Below, one piece after another: positions 10,987 to 22,742 of a DNA stretch of 29,424 nucleotides. Both the position numbers and the translations under genes were made by a program. Source of the stretch: Pleurotus ostreatus/Saccharomyces cerevisiae fusant (lineage: Eukaryota > Opisthokonta); NCBI GenBank assembly GCA_024196135.1, contig JAMQCK010000306.1, positions 1-29,424 on the forward strand, in the 5' to 3' direction. Under the pieces are notes generated by a model. That model saw only the letters and a list, made by a program, of their open reading frames with translations, did no database searches and was not told the origin of the DNA. The stretch's first letter is position 1, and every line of letters starts with the position of its first letter.

Positions 10987-11054
10987 TCACGTGCCATCAA
11001 AAAGCGGCCCAATCTCGACTCCTTCCTTTCTTGTTTACAATCGCCTTGCCCGAC
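10987..11054 (+). promoter_or_regulatory. F-type upstream block of F2
   Basis: A segment starting TCACGTGCCATCAAAAAGCG and running through CGACTCCTTCC and ACAATCGCC to the F2 start codon. Near-identical blocks lie directly upstream of F3 (12970-13043) and F4 (26793-26880, minus), with a weaker version before F1 (about 5915-5998). It is a shared F-family promoter or leader with a CACGTG (E-box-like) core in F2 and F3; no factor can be named. Confidence 0.5.
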
Positions 11055-12821
11055 ATGAATAGGCTTCCCACCGCAGCGTCGTATATACCAATGTTCCATC
11101 CCAATGGAACCATACTTCCTCAACACTTTCCCCAACCACAGTCGAAGACGAGGGATCCCGCGCTGCGCCGCGACAGGTGCGTTGAACGCGTCCCTTCGAC
11201 GAATCCGAGTACTTGCTGACCGTTGATTAGATGAACTCGACTGAGAAGAGCGAGCATGCGCCATGCGCGCAAAATCCTGCTTATGTGCCGAAGTGTGCAG
11301 GTGCGTTCACTAGTCAGAATGGTTGGAAGCTTTGCCGATCTCATCATAGAGCGTGTGTTCCCCCATGACGCCCACGATGTTGCAACGGACGTAGGTGAGG
11401 CACATCCAACATGTTCAACGAACTCATACTCACAAATCTCAAGAACTTGCCCAGGTCGCGCAAAGTGACCGCGCCGCCTTCGCTCGTGCTGAACAAGGCA
11501 ACTACGCCGTCGGAAAGCTGGAGAGCGCGCGCTGCCGTGCTCTACGTAAGTCCTCCTTGTACGTCCTGCCGCGTCGTTCAAGCTCACGCCTTCTAAAGTG
11601 TCCTTGATAACGCGCAAGCCGTCCTGTTATACCCCACCTCCAATCGATCATCTTCCTAACGAGATACTCTGCGCAATTTTCCTTCTCACTGGCGACCCGA
11701 GTCCCGCGGCCGTCTTCCCTCGCGACCCTATGATGCATCCATACGAACTGGACCACCGTAAGGTACAGCTTTATAGCAAGTGTGTAGTTCTCCTCGGGAG
11801 GGTCTGCGTACGATGGAGGGCCGTAACGCACAGCTACCCGCCATTGTGGACCATCGTCGACGTCGATGTGCCTGGAAAGAAAGCCACGCGCCGCCTACAG
11901 CAGTGCTTGGACCACTCTGCTGGCTTACCTCTCACCCTCTGCATCAGCAGGAGTCTCAAATTCGGCGGCGACAAGTCTGTTGATTCCCGCTTCATGTCTC
12001 TCGTCGCTTCGAATGCCCACCGATGGGAAGAGATCTCCATCGAGCTTTGGAGAGAGCACGACTGCCTACAGCCCTTGATCTCCCTACCTCCCGGGACCTT
12101 CATATCTCTCCGCCGGGCGCGTATATGCTTCTGGGGTGCAGGAGCGCAAGCATCGACCCCGGATACCTTGCTGTGGCGGTTGTTCTGCACGTCCCCAAGC
12201 CTTGATACGGTGGACTGGATACGCAAGGACTACATCCAAGCCGGGCTTGCCGACGCCCCTTTGCGCCAACTTACGAGGCTGGGTCTACACTGGATTGAAC
12301 CGAGTGTGCTCTACCCCTTTCTCAGTTCATGCACCGGTCTCGAGGAACTGCTCGTCAGTATTGATCAAACGGTCCTTGATCAGCAGCATGCGGGACCGCT
12401 TCCCATCCCGTCTCCTCTCCGACTACCCCACCTGAGAGTCCTGATGCTATGTGGACCCGCCAATTGGGAGCGACTTTTCTCTTCCCTGACCGTCCTGTCG
12501 CTCGAGCGCCTAGATGTGTCGCGCATGAACATACACGGCAGCGCTATAGAGCGCATGCTTCGTACATCGAACGCGCGCCTGAGGATGCTCGCAATCCATT
12601 GGCCTGCGAAGGACGAGGGCAACATCATTCTCGCTCTCCTCCGCAGCTCATGTATGCAACACCTCCGGATCTTGCGATATGAGCGATATCTGCCAGACGG
12701 CTGGGCCTTGGGATGGGAGGATACGTTTGATCTACGGCCATTCGTTCCGAATCACATCGCTTTCACAGAGAGTGCGGTCCAGGCGGAGCTGTATTATGCC
12801 CAGATGGTGCCTGATGCGTAG
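11055..12821 (+). CDS. F2: F-box protein with Leu-rich C-terminal part, unpaired copy
   Basis: Predicted exons 11055-11176, 11251-11300, 11350-11394, 11444-11545 and 11599-12821 give 513 aa in one frame; introns are 49-74 bp. Exon 4 is 102 nt as in F1 and encodes a related segment (AAFARAEQGNYAV against AAYTRAGRKIHAV in F1). The F-box starts at IDHLPNEILCAIFLL (about residue 122) and continues to VCVRWRAVTHSYPPLW. The C-terminal part keeps the family units LPHLRVLMLCGP and RTSNARLRMLAIHWP. Unlike F1, F3 and F4 it is not followed by a convergent family A gene: F3 starts about 220 bp after its stop, in the same direction. Its role is inferred to be an SCF substrate receptor; the substrate is unknown. 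Confidence 0.82.
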
Positions 12822-12969
12822 ATTTAGTACTAGACTTGTAGCGTATAGTCGAGCATGGATAGGCACGTTTCTATCACTCTCTTACCACACGAGATACTTG
12901 AGCTGATAAGAATGACCGCCGACAGCGCGAAGAAGATGCGCGGGGAACAGACGGACAAGTTGAACATGA

Positions 12970-13043
12970 GTCACGTGCATGTCGCGTGCCATCAAGAAGC
13001 GCCGGCCCGATCGCGACTCCTTCCCTTCTCGTCCACAATCGCC
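12970..13043 (+). promoter_or_regulatory. F-type upstream block of F3
   Basis: Contains GTCACGTGCATG and GCGTGCCATCAAGAAGCG, followed by CGCGACTCCTTCCC and ACAATCGCC just before the ATG at 13044, as in F2 and F4. It sits in the roughly 220-bp gap after F2. Confidence 0.5.
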
Positions 13044-13056
13044 ATGTACGACCTGA

Positions 13057-14851
13057 ATGGACCTCCCACGCCGGCACCATATATATCAATGCGCCATCCC
13101 AACCAAGGAATTCCTACCTGACACCCCTTCTCCACTTGCCACCTTGCTAAGACCGTTACGTGCGTTGGATCGCCATAGGTGAGCTGGATATATCCGCGAC
13201 CATTTGACCGAGCTTTCTGACCAGACCATGCAGGGATGTACTCCGAGAAGAGACCCATGTGCGCATCAGACGCGCAGGATGTCTACGACGGGGTGAACTC
13301 CGCGAGCAAGTCTCTTACTCAGCGTTATCGCTACTAGGCTTACCGACAGCATCACAGGTCGGCCCTCACCGCGTAATTATATCCCTGCCAATACGGGCGT
13401 TGTCGTATCGCACGAAGGTGAGCACTCCTCATTCTTCCGCATGAATGGTGCTCACGACCTCCGAGAAGGACCTGACCTAACCACCCACGAGAAGCACGGC
13501 CCCCACCTCACTCGCGCTGGACGCAAGATTGACGCTGTCTACGGGTGTGAAAACGCGCCTTTCCGCCCTTCTCGTACGCTTATATCTGACCCTTGCATGA
13601 TAAAGCGTTTTGACTCTTTTGGCAGCGCCCGAAGTCACGGTAGCGCGCCAAGATCTCATTCACGCCCAGCCTTCCATCGACCGTCTCCCGAATGAGTTGC
13701 TCTGTGCGATCTTCCTCCTCACAGGCGACCCGAGTCCCATATCTGGCTTCCCCCGTGATCGCGATATGCACGACAACGGCAAGAATTCCTTCGCGGTGCA
13801 ATTTCACAGCAAGGCCGCAGTCATCCTGGGACGCGTCTGTTCTCGATGGATGAACGTAACGCGCGGATTTCCTGCGTTGTGGACTCTCGTCGATGTGTCC
13901 TATCCGGGAACGGAAGCTACCGCCATACTTAAGCGCTGTCTCGTGTACTCTGCCGGCCTTCCTCTTGTCTTGTGGATCAGCAAGAGCGTGAACCCAGACG
14001 CGGGCTACTACGGAATCGATCCTCGCTTCATGCGTCTCGTCGCTGCCCACGCCCATCGGTGGAGCGAAATATCCATCGAGATGTGCGATGAGCGCGACGC
14101 TCTGCAGCCTCTGGTTGCGCTACCACCCAACTCCTTCACTGTGCTCAGGAGAGCCCGCATAGAGTTCTGGCGCGGGAGGGCAGGCCCCGACAGCGCCGAC
14201 AGGCTGCTGTGGAAGTCATTTCTTGCATCCCCGCAAATCACTGCCGTCGATTGGGAACATCAGTACATTCGAACCGGCCTGACTTTGGCGCCCCTGCGAC
14301 AACTGACAGAGATCGGCCTCCACTCTGCTGAACCCGATATGCTTCCTCCCATACTCAGTACTTGTACCGCCCTTGAGGTACTCTACATTGGTATAGACCC
14401 GCTGCGGCTTGAAATCGGAAGTGCGGGGCTTAAGTCAATTCAGTCTACCTTTCATCTTCCACAGCTGCGCGTTTTGATGTTATGTGGGCCGACGGACTGG
14501 ACACCGCTCTTTGCTTCTTTGACCGTCCCCGCCCTGGATCGGCTGGACGTCTCGCACACGGACGTCTACCACGTCGACATAGAAGCTATGCTTTGGCGGT
14601 CGTCAGCTCGAGTGAGGATGCTCACTATCTTCTGGCCAACCATCAATCAGGAGAAGAACATTCCCGCTCTTTTGCAGAGCTCGGTCATGCAAAACTTGCA
14701 GATCGTGCGTTACGAGCATGCTTTTCCTGGCTATTCTAGGCTGGGATGGGAGGATAAATTCGACTTGTGTCCGCTGGTCCCATCGCATATCCTATATACC
14801 ACAGAGTACACAAAGGCAGAAGGATACTACAGACATACGCAGACGACATAA
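13057..14851 (+). CDS. F3: F-box protein, start region frame-shifted relative to its paralogues
   Basis: Predicted exons 13057-13178, 13234-13292, 13358-13417, 13469-13573 and 13626-14851 give 523 aa in one frame, with introns of 51-65 bp. Exons 2 and 3 are 59 and 60 nt, as in F1. The family start equivalent is ATG 13044, whose frame (PPTPAPYIS, like PTPVSY in F1) stops at TGA 13119-13121. ATG 13057, one frame over, stays open through exon 1 and joins exon 2 in the correct phase. So either the start has moved or exon 1 has a one-base frameshift. The F-box begins at SIDRLPNELLCAIFLL (about residue 132); Leu-rich units include LPQLRVLMLCGP and RSSARVRMLTIFWP. It is convergent with A3, with 52 bp between stops. 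Confidence 0.78.
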
Positions 14852-14903
14852 ATATCACAGCAATCTATACGGATCATAGATACATAGGTCTTCACGGACG
14901 CAG

Positions 14904-16619
14904 TCACTCGAGTCGCAGAGTCCATCCAGAGTGCCGAACAACAATGTCACGAAGCTTCTTCACACTACGCGCGTCGGTGAGCGTGAAGTGTACGACTACG
15001 GAGCTGCTTTGAAGTAGACCTAAAAGCCGCTCGCAGGGGGCATCGGATTTGATGTGCAGCACGAAAGTATAATTTTCAGTTACGGCCTGATTTCCAGGGT
15101 TCTGCGCGGACTTCGAGAGGGGGTTCCTGTCTGAACCCCTGTCTATGAGTCCTGCCACAAGAAAGGTTAGCTGATTGCTGCACATCCGTACAAGCGCCAT
15201 CATGTCGGCCTCAGTGATGCGGCTGAGGACCTCAAGAGCGCGCAGATTTTGCAATGGAAACGCAAGAAGCCGTGCTGCCGAAGTCTCGCCTTGAACCCGA
15301 ACATGGGTAAGATGTGTGAAATCCTGAGCAATCAGTAGTCGCGCTTGCTGCACCGCCTTATCATCTGGCGCGCTGTCTTCTGTCTTGAAAGAGAGGACAA
15401 CCGCGAGGAAGGCCGCCAGATGCGGGCGAAGGGCATACAGTATGGCGTCTAGCGCATCTTGGAATTTGTAACCGCCGTCGGTGACCTGGACTTGGTGAAT
15501 TTCCACGTCCAGCTGCGTAAGGTCATGGCGACGTTCCTGGCACACACGGACAAGCGTCTCGATCCCTTGAGCGAAGGGCTGCGACGATAGGTCTTGCAGC
15601 GACGACTTTCGCGCAACGCGAATCGTCAGCTTGCGTCCAAAGTAGAGACCGTCAGCAAGAGAATCGCGGCAGACAATGTGCGTCGAGTCTCGGTCTTGTT
15701 CGAATGAACCGCGAAGAGCATTGCTAGGTCCCCCATTGGCGCCGTCGCGAGACTGCTCGAGACCGTCATCCGGAAGGGGTCCATCTTCCATAGGCGAAGA
15801 AGGACCAGGAAGTTCTCCTTGCGAAGAAGCTCCTGCATCAGCAGAAAAGACGCCGGGCTGCTGTCCCGCTTCAGCATCCGGGCTAGCGTTCGGAGTAGAA
15901 TGCGGGGCAGAAAGATCATCAGATAGAAGCGACGTGCGAGGCGAGTGGCTCAAGTCACTCGGAAGTGACGAAGAGGAAGGCGTCAGCCGGTCAGCTGCAA
16001 GCTCTTCCGGATGGCCGTCGGTTGCGTCTGAAGCTTCGCCGTCGATCTGGTGACCCTTTGGACTTCTCATGACAGCGGCAAGGGCTACGCGCGCGGACTG
16101 GTCGAAGAGCGAATGAGGGCCTTCGCCGTATGAAGCACGACTCTGGTCGGGCGGAAGAGAGATGGGCGTGTGTGCGGCTTGGCCGATGACTTCGGGCGGC
16201 TCTGGTCTCAGCCCGGGTGGAAGCAAGTTGGGGTCGACGTCGGGACCTGCGAGCCCTTTCCCACCTTGAAAAAGAGTGAGCATCAGTCTTTCAAAGCCTT
16301 GCACCAGGATTTCGTTCGTCTGCTCGACCGCGTGCAGGGCATCGTCCGTACGAGTCAACAAAGCTGCCGTGTTGTGTGCGATGATATCGAGGGCGGAGTC
16401 GTTCGTGGCGATGAGGTCGTAGGATGCGCGAGAGGAATGCGCAAGAAGAGAGCGTGATCCGGAAATGTGGCGCCTAAGGGGGTCGCTAATATTCGGTTCC
16501 CGGGACGAGGACGACGTTGCAGGTGCCGGACCAGCCGTCGAATTGTTGTCCGTGTCATCGAGATTCACTGCAGATTATGAGAGTCAGGAGGATCCAAGGT
16601 TAAGGGAGGTCTACGCACT
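14904..16619 (-). CDS. A3: family A protein, intact reference copy
   Basis: Start codon split by an intron: A at 16619, TG at 16567-16566, intron 16618-16568. The protein is 554 aa in one uninterrupted frame. N-terminal features are a basic Arg/Ser-rich start, then a helical stretch with heptad-like Leu/Ile spacing (about residues 50-95, including ALDIIAHNTAALL). The middle (about 110-290) is Pro/Ser/Asp-rich and low in complexity. The C-terminal domain (about 300-554) contains HDLTQLDVEIHQVQV, QDALDAILYALRPHL, HLTHVRVQGETSAARL, a Leu-rich unit (LRALEVLSRITEADM) and VVHFTLTDAR, ending TLRLE. I do not recognise the domain; the Leu-rich units resemble those of the neighbouring F-box proteins. 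No signal peptide or membrane segment is evident. Confidence 0.8.
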
Positions 16620-16785
16620 GTCGTATGAGGTGTGTGTGCGGTAGCGGGGAGACGTGGCTGCGAATTTTGACGGTAGTTCAGGACGTCGGCGAAGTTGTGA
16701 GCGTGTAGGAGGACGTGAAGGCGCCAGGCCGATCGTGAGTCCGTGAGCGTATGAGGGGCGTTGCTGCTGGACAAATTGTGCAGAC

Positions 16786-16956
16786 CTTATAAGCGCGGGG
16801 TTTCTTGAGGTAGGTGTCCCGGCAGACAATAGTGCTCAACAAAAGACGTAGGTGCTATTGTTCCTTGAATATTTCCAGCCGCTGTGGGGAGCCCCGGTTG
16901 TACCATCCCTACCCGGAAGCGCTTCGCCCCGCAACACAATATGACCGGAGCCACAT
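16786..16956 (-). promoter_or_regulatory. A3 promoter: GTGGCTCC box, ACAATAG/CTATTGT pair, TATA box
   Basis: On the minus strand: ATGTGGCTCC (16956-16947), an inverted pair ACAATAG...CTATTGT (16861-16855 and 16832-16826), and CGCTTATAAG (16795-16786), 167 bp before the start-codon A. Order and spacing match A1, A2, A4 and A5. Confidence 0.6.
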
Positions 16957-17916
16957 TTGCTTATTACCGCTTACTGGAAGCGAGCAGAGAGGTTAACTCT
17001 GTATATCTCACAGTAAGACGAATGGTGCTCACCTTTCAAGATGTCCTTACGTACGAGTTTGAGCCCAGAGCTGGGAAGGCGCCGCATGTGCGGAGCTGGT
17101 TTTCAATCAAAAGTATAGTCTGTCAACAAAGTGGGGCTCGTTCATAGCAACAGCTTTTCAATTGTAGTCAAGCGACAGCCTGCCACAATTTCGAGGAAAG
17201 TGGGCGCCTCGAAGCATGGGATCGAACCCAACGGTCCGGAGAGAATGAAGCCCACCCGTTGATTGAGGTTGAGAGTAGGACGAATAAGCTCAAATTTGCA
17301 TCATCAAAGTCACCCAGTATGTATGGTGGAATGCGGAGGGATCGCTAGAAGGGCGAGTCGGCTCAAGGTGATGGTTGAAGACAGAAGGCGGCAAGTGCCG
17401 AACGTGCCGCACTCGTGGTATCGGTGACCGTCACCATGTCACGCTATTGTTCTTTGGCCGAGCCTCTCGCCGCCCGCCGATAATCTGCTTCGAGCGCAGT
17501 GCTGAGGTACAGTGTGCGGCCCTTACCTGGTACTGGGAAAACTCCATCGCCCAAGAAACTGGGCGCCAAATTAGGTGGCCAGCGGCGAAAATTTCGAACT
17601 TGAATCCCTTATGGCCAAAGGAGCTGACACTACTTTCCAGTCGAGCTCATCTTTCCCAGGCTATTGTACCAAATGGGGTATGCGAGGAACAAAGTTATTT
17701 CACCAGATTTTCCTTTAGCGGCCACAAACGGGCTACATCCCATTGGCAGGTCCTCTTCGGGTATCTCACACAATCGGACTCGAGTCGTCATCACAAGCGT
17801 CGTTAGCAGAGGAATCAACAGCGAACCAATTTCACTGCATGTCTATGGTGTGCGTACGAGTACAACATTATTTTTCTACTTCCACAAAGTCCATCCCGTC
17901 AGTAAGGTACAACATT
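16957..17916. other. Intergenic gap between the A3 promoter and the enolase 3' end
   Basis: About 960 bp in which I see no convincing gene. The longest open frame (17375-17806, +) has no recognisable domain, paralogue in the window or obvious splice context. It should hold the enolase 3' UTR on its right edge. This gap separates the accessory cluster from the housekeeping pair. Confidence 0.5.
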
Positions 17917-19513
<1,597 letters not shown>

Positions 19514-19871
19514 GGTGGTTGTGGGAGAGGCTGATGGGGAGCGTCGGAGCGGATTGCGCGCCTTTTATCGTGACGCCAACCGTGACCAGGCCGAGGTCCG
19601 CGTGCGCCCATCCGCCAATCACCGCGCGGGAGCTGGGTCGGGAATCGGGCGGCGCCTCACGCCCGCCGTCGGCAGCGCAAATTCGATCCTGCGGCCTTGC
19701 CTGTCTGCACCCCTCGAACGCAGTCTGGGCTTGCGCGCGCCCCTTCGCACGCCGCCACCGATCCAGAACAGGGCACTAGTGGGCACTCGCTGCGCGTCCG
19801 TTCACCACGAACTACACACACAATATGTATATAGCGACCGACGTGTGCTACCAGGCGTCTCGCACAGTCTC
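19514..19871 (-). promoter_or_regulatory. Intergenic region holding the enolase promoter and the NOG2 3' end
   Basis: 358 bp between the enolase start and the NOG2 stop, both genes on the minus strand. The minus strand carries GATAAAAGG near 19570-19562, a plausible TATA element for strongly expressed enolase. Sequence further up is GC-rich with a short TATGTATATA run near 19820-19835, in the NOG2 3' UTR side. No other gene is seen. Confidence 0.5.
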
Positions 19872-22128
19872 TCACCGCCTCGCCTTGGCCTTCGGGCCCT
19901 CCCTCCCAGTGCGCTTGCCAGTTGGCAGGCTCTTCATGTGCGCCGCCTTGGCCCTATTTTTGTTCTTGACGTTCGCCTCAGAGTAGAAATTCGTGGCTTT
20001 GCGCTGAGGATCACGATCGTCAGCCGTGAAGAGGAGAAGAGGGTGCCCGTGACGTACCTTATTTGTCTTCATGCGCGAAGCCTTTTCCTGCGTCTTGCCT
20101 TCTTGACCCTCCTCGTCTGAATCGAGTAAATCAGCTTGAATGGATTCGTCAACAATCACGGTGGTGAGTCTACCTTGAGTATCAGCACGCGCGGAAGATG
20201 TGTCTTCCGCAGGAGCGGCGGGCTCCGCGGTGAATCCGGTCCAGACGTCGTCCCAGGTCATCTCTTCGTCCTCTTCGTCCTCCGCGCCCACTTCTTCCGC
20301 ATCTTCCCCTGACGACTGTTCGTCATCATTTTCCGCCGCCTCTACATCTTCTTCCTCCCCTACGGTATCCTCCACCTCGAGCGGCCGGACATCGTCGTCG
20401 ACGAACGTGTTCTTCTGCATGATGGACCCCAAGTTTTGCTTGACGCCGGGCACGACACGTTCGTCCTCCTCGACCGCCTTCTCCTTCCCCTTGCCCTCCT
20501 TGATGGCCTTGACCTTCGCCGCCTTCGCCTCGGCCTTGTTCAGCTCATCCGGCCGCTCGGGCGGCGGTACGAAGAACGGTATCCGCCCGCGCACCCAGTC
20601 GCTCAGGATGATCTTCGCAACCGAGTCCAAGTCCGGCTCGCCCTGCTTCAACAACCGCCCCTTCATCCTCGCCAGCTTGTCCAGCAACTCCTCCGGCTCC
20701 CAGCTCTTCGAGTGGTCGTTCTCATCCGGGAGTGGCACGCCGTACGTTCGCGACAGGTAGATCGGCTTCACGCGCTCCATAAGCGCCGGGATGTGCTCGG
20801 AGGGTGTTGGCAGCGCTTCTACGCGCACGACACCCTTCAGCACGGTCGACGTCTGCGAGTCGTGCGCGGAGGTCGGGACGACACCCGGGCAGTCGATGAG
20901 GTAGATGCGCCGGGTGAGCGTGATGTACTGCCAGACCTTCGTCTCGCCGGGTACGGGCGCCACGCGGCAGACCTTGCCACTCTTGAGCGTGTTAATGACG
21001 CTCGACTTGCCGACGTTGGGGTAGCCGACGAAGCCGACGGAGATCTGCTTCTTGTCGGAGTGTAGCTGGGAGAACTGGCGGAGGAGCTGGATGAGCGAGC
21101 CCTTGCCAAAGGAGTGGTTGGGGGAGGCATGGAAGGCGATGGTAGGGTAACGTGGGGTGAGGTGCTGAATGTAGCGAGCCTGCATATGAGTTAGTACAGT
21201 GTACGAAGGGAAGTACGAGCGACATACAGTAACCCAGTTCGGGACCAAGTCGCACTTGTTGATGACGAGAACGACCTGCTTGTGCGCCTTCTCCTTCTTG
21301 ATGAACTCGAGGATAGACTCGCACATGGTGCCGAGGGGGTCGCGAGCGTCAAGGACGTGGAGGATAACATCGGAGGAGTCGATGACCTTGTAGAGCTCGC
21401 CGTAGATGCGGCGGGAGGTCCCCTTTGCGTAGATGGGCTCGAAGAAGTCGGCGTGGGTTTGCGGCTCGAGAACTTCAACGGGGGCAGCGGCCGATCCCTC
21501 TTCGGGCTCCGCGGCGGCCTCGTTTGCGGCATCTGCGAGCTCGGCGAATGAGCCGACTTCGACGCGGGGGCGCTTGCGCTGCGCCTTGGGACCAAAGGTA
21601 TCGGAGAAGGGCTCGGTCTCGACAATGTGGGAGCGCTGAGATGGATCAGTGAGGATTCGTAGATTGGGGAAAGTATGCGCACCTTGCGAGTATTGGGGTT
21701 GGCCGCATCGTCGAGAAACGCCATGGGGAGCTTGTTCCTCCGCAACAGCACGGAGTAGGGGTCATCCTTCTTCGTTGCAAGGCTCGTCCTGAAGTGATCG
21801 AGGGCAGTTTGGGAGATCACCCTGGTGTTCCCTGCGCAAAGTTCAGCAAGGGGAGTGATCGGTGGGTGTACGACCACTCACCAAACCACCGCCGGTCGGG
21901 CTGCACCCTCCCCGGCTTCGTCTCGTCCTCCCCCTTCTGGAACGCCGCCGCCTCGATGATCTTGCCGTCCTTGTCGCGCACCGGCTTGCCGCCGTTGAGC
22001 ATCTTCAATCGCGCGACCTGCTTCGCATTGCGGTAAAAATTCTCTCCCTTCACGCGCTTCAGGGAGATCTGGGAGGCAGAGGAGCGCGGCTTGGATGAAT
22101 ATCCTGCATTTTTGGATGGGGGAGCCAT
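19872..22128 (-). CDS. NOG2: Nucleolar GTP-binding protein 2 (NOG2/NUG2/NGP-1 family)
   Basis: Circularly permuted GTPase of late nuclear 60S ribosomal subunit assembly (established role of Nog2/Nug2). Exons: 22128-21882, 21831-21683, 21635-21228, 21179-20058 and 20003-19872, giving 685 aa. The start is ATG 22128 (MAPPSKNAG); an upstream in-frame ATG adds a non-conserved extension. The N-terminal region includes KGENFYRNAK and VEVLEPQTHADFFEPIY. The permuted G motifs run G4 NKCDLVP (about residue 258), G1 GYPNVGKSS (about 320) and G3 DCPGV (about 364). They are followed by the acidic, low-complexity tail usual for the family and a basic C-terminus. Intron 3 (48 bp) and the last intron (54 bp) are multiples of three and lack stops, so they could be misread as coding. 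Its 5' half has been duplicated at 27045-27810. Confidence 0.95.
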
Positions 22129-22742
22129 CGCCGGCAACGATGATGAGCGCGAGTTTTTGGTCAAAAAAGAAATGTCCAAATCAGGCAAAAAATGAGTGTG
22201 ACAAGTGTGACAAATCGGCGTGGCGTGACGAACCGGTGGTGTTCCATTAAATTTCCATCTTTTTTCCTACCTTCATGCGCACCTTGTCACAATCAAATCC
22301 GCCTGGATGCGGACTGCTCTTGCGGATATCATATGCTGTATGGTCTCTGAATGGTGAAGTTTATTGAGGGAATTTCACCGGGGGCAGCGAAAATGTGGCC
22401 CCGCGCCGTTTTGTTTTCACCTCCGAATGTGCTTCGGAAACATAGGGCTATCGCCATGCACACGGCTGCTCAACAGCTGCTCACAATAACGCCTACTATC
22501 TTATTGTCTACTATCAATTGTTCAGCAGGAAGCTTCGCGCGAGCGAGGGCGCGCTTATAAGCTTCCGACATTCCATCTACAGGTCAGCATCTCCAGACAC
22601 GAACTTCAATACGCATCTCGCCCTACCTCCTGGCGCCTCTCATTACTTCTTGACCCTCTCGACCTTACCGACCTCTTGTACGAGTGCTCTACTTCCATCC
22701 TCTCGCGTCCTTCTTGCTGCCCTACCGTGCCTCATAACCTCA
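21310..22742. repeat. Segmental duplication, copy 1 (NOG2 5' half to A4 leader)
   Basis: The 5' half of NOG2, its upstream region and the A4 promoter and leader are all matched, in the same order and orientation, by 27045-28399. Intergenic matches include TGTGAC(A/G)AGTGTGAC, CTTCATG(C/T)GCACC, GAATGG(T/C)GAAGTTT and AATTCACCGG. This copy carries the intact NOG2, so it is taken as the source. Confidence 0.8.
22393..22561 (+). promoter_or_regulatory. A4 promoter: GTGGCCCC box, ACAATA/TATTGT motifs, TATA box
   Basis: ATGTGGCCCC at 22393-22402, ACAATAACGCC from 22483, TATTGT at 22502-22507, CAATTGTTC near 22516, and CGCTTATAAG at 22552-22561, 181 bp before the start-codon A. It shares the layout of the other A promoters. 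The following leader has no ATG. Confidence 0.6.

Noticed and set aside
17211..17240. tRNA-like T-arm (minus strand GGGTTCGATCC)
   Set aside because: No matching A-box, anticodon arm or acceptor stem can be folded around it.
20200..21065. Ser-rich and Leu/Arg-rich plus-strand open frames
   Set aside because: Antisense shadows of NOG2 exon 4; they mirror the acidic low-complexity tail and carry no domain of their own.
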